Shown: positions 60,253-64,000 of the stretch, one piece after another | Position numbering within the stretch: the first letter of the stretch is position 1 | Layout of the letters: each line of letters begins with the position of its first letter | Made by a program: the position numbers and the translations under genes | From: Nocardia mangyaensis | GTDB taxonomy: Bacteria; Actinomycetota; Actinomycetes; Mycobacteriales; Mycobacteriaceae | Direction of reading: 5' to 3' | DNA length: 64,000 bases | Assembly: GCF_001886715.1 (NCBI RefSeq) | Contig: NZ_CP018082.1 | Span: 5,084,001 to 5,148,000, forward strand | Notes under the pieces: generated by a model | What the model saw: only the letters and a program-made list of their open reading frames with translations | What the model was told of the DNA's origin: nothing | The model's database searches: none

Positions 60253-60301
60253 GATCGGCCCGCGGGGTCCGCACCACCAGCTACGCAGTACCCTCGTGCG
60301 C

Positions 60302-61393
60302 ATGCCGGTGAGCGCCCGAGAACGCACCCGATTTCGTCGCACCGCCGAGCCGGGCGCCCGTGCCCGCTCGCGCGGCATCGTCGCCATCGCCACGCTGCTG
60401 TGCGCCGCGATGCTCGCCGCGGGGTGCGCGGACAAGGCCGACGACGCGAGCACGATCATCCGCACCACCACCAACATCGCGGGCGCCGGTGTGGTCGGTG
60501 CCGACCGTGACACCGCCACCGCGTGCCCGACACCGAGCGCACCCGATCCCGGTGGCGCCACCCGCACGGTCACCCATACCGCCGGTGTCACCGAGGTGCC
60601 CGCCGACCCGCAGCGCATCGTCGCACTGACCAGTTCGGCACTCGACGCGGCCTGCGCGCTCGGCCTGTGGGAGCGCGTCGCGGGTGCGGTCACTCTCGAC
60701 GGCGACCGCCCGCAGCCGATGTACCTGGGCTACGGGGTGCTCGAGGTGCCCAGTGTCGGCCCGATCGGTCACCCCGACCCGGCGCGCGTGGCGGAGCTGA
60801 AGCCGGACCTGATCCTGGGCGACATCGCGCCCGCCGCGGGCGGTTACGAGGCGCTCGAACAGATCGCGCCGACCGTGCTCATCGGTGCGGGCGGCAGTTG
60901 GCAGTCCGATTTCGCCGCCTACGCCGCCGGGATGAACCGCGCCGACGCCGCCACGGCCGCCCTGCGGAGCTATCTCACCGAGGCGCACGACCTCGGCGAC
61001 GACCTGAACGCCGCCCAGTCGCAGGCCTCGGTCCTGCGCTTCACCCCCGACACCATCCAGGTCCAGGGCACCGAAACCTTTGCCGCCCAGGTGCTCTCCG
61101 ATGTCGGCGTGCAACGACCGACCGCCCAGCGCGCGGAGTCCTTCGACATCGACCGCGCCGACCTCGCCACCAAGGCCGAGGGCGACATCATCTACGTGAT
61201 GTTCGCGGGCCCCGACGGCGAGGAGTACGGCAAGCAGGTCCTGCGCTCGACGGACTTCGAGGAGCTCGGCGCCGCGACCGACCGCCGCGTCTTCGCCGTC
61301 GACGACAAGATCTGGCACACCACCGGCCTCACCGCCGCCCGCGCCGTCCTGACCGACCTGCGCAACAGCCTCAACGGCTACGTCACCGACTGA
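60302..61393 (+). CDS. fecB: Iron-siderophore substrate-binding lipoprotein
   Basis: A 363-residue periplasmic-binding-type lipoprotein: basic N-terminus, hydrophobic core, lipobox LAAGC (Cys42). TTNIAGAGVVG resembles the mycobacterial FecB (Rv3044) N-terminal motif as I remember it. The class III fold shows QRIVALTSSALDAACALGL, LKPDLILGD, IAPTVLIGAGGSW and DKIWHTTGLTAARAVLTDL. Proposed to bind a ferric complex. A GTG two codons upstream (60296) is an alternative start, and neither has a clear ribosome site. Being part of the conserved backbone, it need not belong to the NRPS product. Confidence 0.88.
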   Translation: MPVSARERTRFRRTAEPGARARSRGIVAIATLLCAAMLAAGCADKADDASTIIRTTTNIAGAGVVGADRDTATACPTPSAPDPGGATRTVTHTAGVTEVPADPQRIVALTSSALDAACALGLWERVAGAVTLDGDRPQPMYLGYGVLEVPSVGPIGHPDPARVAELKPDLILGDIAPAAGGYEALEQIAPTVLIGAGGSWQSDFAAYAAGMNRADAATAALRSYLTEAHDLGDDLNAAQSQASVLRFTPDTIQVQGTETFAAQVLSDVGVQRPTAQRAESFDIDRADLATKAEGDIIYVMFAGPDGEEYGKQVLRSTDFEELGAATDRRVFAVDDKIWHTTGLTAARAVLTDLRNSLNGYVTD

Positions 61394-61490
61394 TCGCCGG
61401 GCTCCCAGCGAACTCCCAGCGCGTCCCCAGCTCCGACGCAGTTCCCGCTTTTACCGTCGTCGATGACACGGCCAAGACAAAGGAGCGGCG

Positions 61491-62357
61491 ATGCACGAAC
61501 ACGATCTCGGACTCGGTCACGACCTGCGGGTGATGTCGCGCCGACGGGTATTCGGTGCCCTCGGCATAGCCGGGGTCGCGGCCGCGGCGGCGGCCTGCGG
61601 CACGTCGCCGGATACTCCCGCGGCGGAATCCACGACGACCACCACGACCACCGCCCCAGCGGCGGCACCGCAGGAAACCGCGGGCCCCTACCCCGGCGAT
61701 GGCTCCAACGGGCCGAACGTCCTCATCGAGTCGGGCGTGGTCCGCTCCGACATCACCACCAGCTTCGGCGCGTATTCCGGGGTCGCCCAGGGTGTCCCGA
61801 TGGACCTCACGCTGAACCTGTACGACCTGGCCATCGGCGCCGCGGGCGCGGGCATGGCCGTCTACGTCTGGCACTGCGATCGAGAGGGCGGCTACTCCCT
61901 CTACAGCGAGGGCGTGACCGAGCAGAACTATCTGCGCGGCGTCCAGGTCGCCGACGAGGCGGGCACGGTCCGCTTCACCTCGATCTTCCCCGCCTGCTAC
62001 ACCGGCCGCTGGCCGCACATCCACTTCGAGGTCTACGACTCCCTCAGCACCGCCGTGGCCGGCGACAACGCCCGCCTCACCTCCCAGATCGCCCTCCCCC
62101 AGGACGCCTGCGAGGCCGTCTTCGCCGCTGACCCCGGCTACGCCACCAGCACCCGCAACATGTCCGGCGTCACCCTGTCCTCCGACAACGTCTTCGGCGA
62201 CGGTTGGGACGCCGAACTCGCCACTGTCACCGGCACACCCACCACCACCATGTCGGTTTCTCTCACCGTCGGTGTCGCCGAGAAGTCCCAGAACACCCAG
62301 TCCGACAGCGAATTTCCCGGTGGCGGCCGCCCGCCTGGCGGCGGCCCGCCGCGCTGA
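61491..62357 (+). CDS. Exported intradiol ring-cleavage dioxygenase-like protein
   Basis: A 288-residue protein with a twin-arginine/lipoprotein-like signal (SRRRVFGAL, then AAAAAC) and a threonine/alanine linker. The domain resembles protocatechuate 3,4-dioxygenase: ETAGPYPGDG, VYVWHCDREGGYSLYSEG with candidate tyrosine ligand, and CYTGRWPHIHFEVY holding a tyrosine and the two histidine iron ligands. It ends in a Gly/Pro/Arg tail (GGGRPPGGGPPR). Secreted members act on extracellular aromatics or are uncharacterised. AAAGGAG five bases before the ATG. Monocistronic. Confidence 0.87.
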   Translation: MHEHDLGLGHDLRVMSRRRVFGALGIAGVAAAAAACGTSPDTPAAESTTTTTTTAPAAAPQETAGPYPGDGSNGPNVLIESGVVRSDITTSFGAYSGVAQGVPMDLTLNLYDLAIGAAGAGMAVYVWHCDREGGYSLYSEGVTEQNYLRGVQVADEAGTVRFTSIFPACYTGRWPHIHFEVYDSLSTAVAGDNARLTSQIALPQDACEAVFAADPGYATSTRNMSGVTLSSDNVFGDGWDAELATVTGTPTTTMSVSLTVGVAEKSQNTQSDSEFPGGGRPPGGGPPR

Positions 62358-62375
62358 TCGGCACACGTCTGCTCG

Positions 62376-62560
62376 TCAGTCGAACTGCACTGCCGCCAGC
62401 ATGACCCGGGCAAGCTGTTCCGGATCCGGCGACCACGCCGGCTCCGAGCCGCCGAGTGCGCCTTCGCGCCACAGCGTGGCGAAACCGTGGACCAGCGACC
62501 ACTGCTCCAGGCAGTGCTTCTCGCCGCCTGCGCCGTGGTCGCCCTCAGCTGAACCCGGTC
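62376..62560 (-). pseudogene. C-terminal remnant of a TetR-family regulator
   Basis: Minus-strand reading gives GGEKHCLEQWSLVHGFATLW then REGALGG and PDPEQLARVMLAAVQFD with stop at 62376-62378. This is the typical WHG-type C-terminal domain end of TetR regulators. No DNA-binding N-terminus exists before the next gene, so only the 3' part survives. Another frame nearby (LALLTGFS) looks like the preceding helix of the same domain, implying frame disruption. Confidence 0.6.
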
Positions 62561-62605
62561 AGCAGAGCGAGGGCCCCGGCCCGCCGCCGAGACCGCCACC
62601 AAGCC

Positions 62606-63277
62606 TCAGCCCGCCGACCGCGCCGCCGCCAACCCCAGGTGCACGATCTCGATGAACGCGGTGAGGTCGCGGATCAGGGTGTCGATGTCGCCCGCGGCGC
62701 CGGCGTCGGTGTGCAGCCAGTCGGCGACGGTGTCGAACAGGCCGCCGATGGTGGCGACCGCCAGGGCGTGCAGATCGCGGCCGATTCCTTCGGGTGGCAC
62801 GAATTCGTGGTCGCGCCAAAGGTTTTCGAGGAACTGGGCGGCCCAGCGGCGGTTGGTGCGACGTTGCAGTTCGACCTTCGCCGAGATGCCGCTGGCCTCA
62901 CCGAAGGTCACCTTGGCGACGCGGGGGTCGTCGACCAGCGCGTGAGCGAGGCCGCCGATGACGGCGGTCACGATGGCGTCGCGGTCACCGGAGGTCTTCG
63001 CCAGCTCCGCGACGACCCGGTCCTGCGCCTGTTCGCTGAGCTGCTGGAGCAGCGCGAGGTAGCAGTCCTCTTTGCTGTCGAACAGTTCGTAGAACGCCTT
63101 GTTACCGACGAAGGCGGTCTGACAGATCTGCTCGATGGCGGTGTTGACATAGCCCTCGGCGGCGATCAGCTCGAACGCGGCCGCCAGGATCTGCTCGCGT
63201 CTGCGCGCGCGGCGTTGCTCGGCGTCGAGTCCTTGGATGCGCCGGGCGCGGACTTGGCTCTTGTCGGTCGAGGTCAC
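62606..63277 (-). CDS. TetR/AcrR-family transcriptional regulator
   Basis: A 223-residue regulator. The DNA-binding domain is QILAAAFELIAAEGYVNTAIEQIC then AFVGNKAFYELFDSKEDCY, the usual TetR helix-turn-helix. The C-terminal ligand domain is variable. GTG 63277 is preferred. It is divergent from a secreted lipase across 95 nt that contain long perfect palindromes, so it likely represses itself and the lipase, relieved by a lipid or acyl ligand. Confidence 0.9.
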   Translation of the reverse strand: MTSTDKSQVRARRIQGLDAEQRRARRREQILAAAFELIAAEGYVNTAIEQICQTAFVGNKAFYELFDSKEDCYLALLQQLSEQAQDRVVAELAKTSGDRDAIVTAVIGGLAHALVDDPRVAKVTFGEASGISAKVELQRRTNRRWAAQFLENLWRDHEFVPPEGIGRDLHALAVATIGGLFDTVADWLHTDAGAAGDIDTLIRDLTAFIEIVHLGLAAARSAG

Positions 63278-63299
63278 GCAGCTCAGCCTACCGATCACC

Positions 63300-63336
63300 T
63301 GTTTAGAACAAGCACTCTTGTTCTAAACAAGAGTGC
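63300..63336. promoter_or_regulatory. Nested perfect palindromes, likely TetR operator
   Basis: TGTTTAGAACAAG and CTTGTTCTAAACA form a perfect 13-bp dyad with a 4-nt centre (63300-63329). The right arm also pairs as GCACTCTTG/CAAGAGTGC (63312-63336) and as CTTGTT/AACAAG. Two overlapping repressor-dimer sites are likely. Confidence 0.8.
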
Positions 63337-63346
63337 GTGCTGTAAT
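63318..63346 (+). promoter_or_regulatory. Lipase promoter overlapping the operator
   Basis: TTGTTC (63318-63323) and TGTAAT (63341-63346) are spaced by 17 bp, a good housekeeping sigma promoter. The -35 lies inside the palindrome, so repressor binding would block it. Confidence 0.6.
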
Positions 63347-63372
63347 CAGGATCACCTACCGAAGGAGATGCC

Positions 63373-64000
63373 ATGCAGCGCAGCACGGCCACCCACCCGT
63401 CACCGCGATCTCGATGGCGCCGTGTGCGCACCCTGCCGCTGGTCGCCGTCGCCGCGCTGGTCACCGCCGGTCCCGCGGCCGCGCAGGACTTCCAGCTCCC
63501 GCCCCTGCCCAACGAAGCGCAGGTGTATCCGGCGCTCGTGCCTGTCCCGACGCCGCAGAACGATCCCTGGTACGACGACCCGGCCGATTTCGCCGCCTTC
63601 GCCAACGGCGATGTGATCCGCAGCCGCGTCGTGCAGACCTACTCGCTCGGTATCCCGATCCCGGTGCACACCACCCAGCTGCTCCTGCGCAGCACCGACG
63701 CGCACGACGCGCCGCAGGCGACCGCGACGACCGTGCTGATGCCGGGCATCCCGTGGCTCGGCCCCGGTGCGCGCCCGCTGATCTCGTATCAGGAGGCCAT
63801 CGACAGCCTGGGCCAGCAGTGCAATCCCTCCTACACGCTGCGGGCCGGGCTGCAGAAGGAGATCGCGCTCATCGGCCAGTTCCTCGCCGCGGGCGCAGCG
63901 GTGGTCGTCACCGATTTCGACGGCAAGAACAACACGATCATGTCGCCGAGCGAGGGACGCATGGTCCTCGACGGCATCCGCGCGGCTCAGCGCGGCGGGC
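63373..64000 (+). CDS. Secreted LIP-family lipase (5' part)
   Basis: The first 209 residues of a secreted triacylglycerol lipase of the actinobacterial LIP/secretory-lipase family. A basic start (SPRSRWRRVRTLP) precedes a hydrophobic core and an AAAQ cleavage site. The mature protein shows FAAFANGDVIRSRVVQTYSLG and QLLLRSTDAHDAPQATATTVLMPG, then NPSYTLRAGLQKEIALIGQF and VVVTDFDGKNN. The nucleophile GxSxG lies beyond the window. GAAGGAG five bases before the ATG. Probably controlled by the divergent TetR. Confidence 0.88.
   Translation, partial: MQRSTATHPSPRSRWRRVRTLPLVAVAALVTAGPAAAQDFQLPPLPNEAQVYPALVPVPTPQNDPWYDDPADFAAFANGDVIRSRVVQTYSLGIPIPVHTTQLLLRSTDAHDAPQATATTVLMPGIPWLGPGARPLISYQEAIDSLGQQCNPSYTLRAGLQKEIALIGQFLAAGAAVVVTDFDGKNNTIMSPSEGRMVLDGIRAAQRGG

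Noticed and set aside
43597..61393. Complete siderophore cluster
   Set aside because: There is no ornithine or lysine hydroxylase, salicylate or catechol gene or ferric-siderophore permease in the window, so siderophore function stays speculative.

Overview
The window is high-GC actinobacterial DNA. Gene content and order point to a mycolic-acid actinomycete, most likely Nocardia or a close relative. The strongest clue is a conserved backbone that I recognise from memory of Mycobacterium tuberculosis Rv3026c-Rv3044. It comprises a PlsC-type acyltransferase and a GNAT/OlsB-type protein, etfA/etfB, a methyltransferase-GH57-GT4 operon for methylglucose lipopolysaccharide, a PQQ-propeller lipoprotein and hexapeptide acyltransferase, two methyltransferases, echA17, a NUDIX gene, an ABC ATPase, serB, ctaD and fecB. 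Genus and synteny are inferences; no database was searched.

Left part (1-9.7 kb) is amino-acid and acyl metabolism. It holds the 3' end of a fused indolepyruvate:ferredoxin oxidoreductase, a leucine/valine-type dehydrogenase, a 3-hydroxybutyryl-CoA dehydrogenase (fadB2), and a cassette of APC permease plus IclR regulator diverging from a Tat-exported flavin amine/amino-acid oxidase and a lipoprotein RidA. Between them lie two decayed genes: an amino-acid permease remnant and a zinc-ribbon protein remnant.

At 9.7-15.9 kb a minus-strand two-module NRPS has the order A-T-C-A-T-R, predicting reductive release of a dipeptide aldehyde, the architecture of pyrazinone (aureusimine/tyrvalin) synthetases.

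16-43 kb is the conserved backbone. Accessory pieces interrupt it: ndh/LysR, a Uma2-type nuclease-fold gene, a kinase remnant, an HTH gene broken in a G8 tract, a DUF4015 glycoside hydrolase, a polysaccharide deacetylase, a 52-residue membrane protein, a Pth2-domain protein and an I42-like lipoprotein.

43.6-60.3 kb is a biosynthetic island between ctaD and fecB, genes I recall as adjacent in M. tuberculosis. It holds a 137-residue catalytically empty adenylation-domain fragment, a 4488-residue NRPS (C-A-T-E-C-A-T-C-A-T-E-TE, predicting an acylated D-L-D tripeptide), and a DrrABC-type exporter. The NRPS and the three exporter genes are joined by 4-nt stop/start overlaps and so form one coupled operon.

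The right end holds fecB, an exported intradiol-dioxygenase-like protein, a TetR C-terminal remnant, and a TetR regulator diverging from a secreted LIP-family lipase that runs off the window. Nested perfect palindromes overlap the likely lipase promoter. I saw no tRNA, rRNA, CRISPR array, insertion sequence or replication origin.
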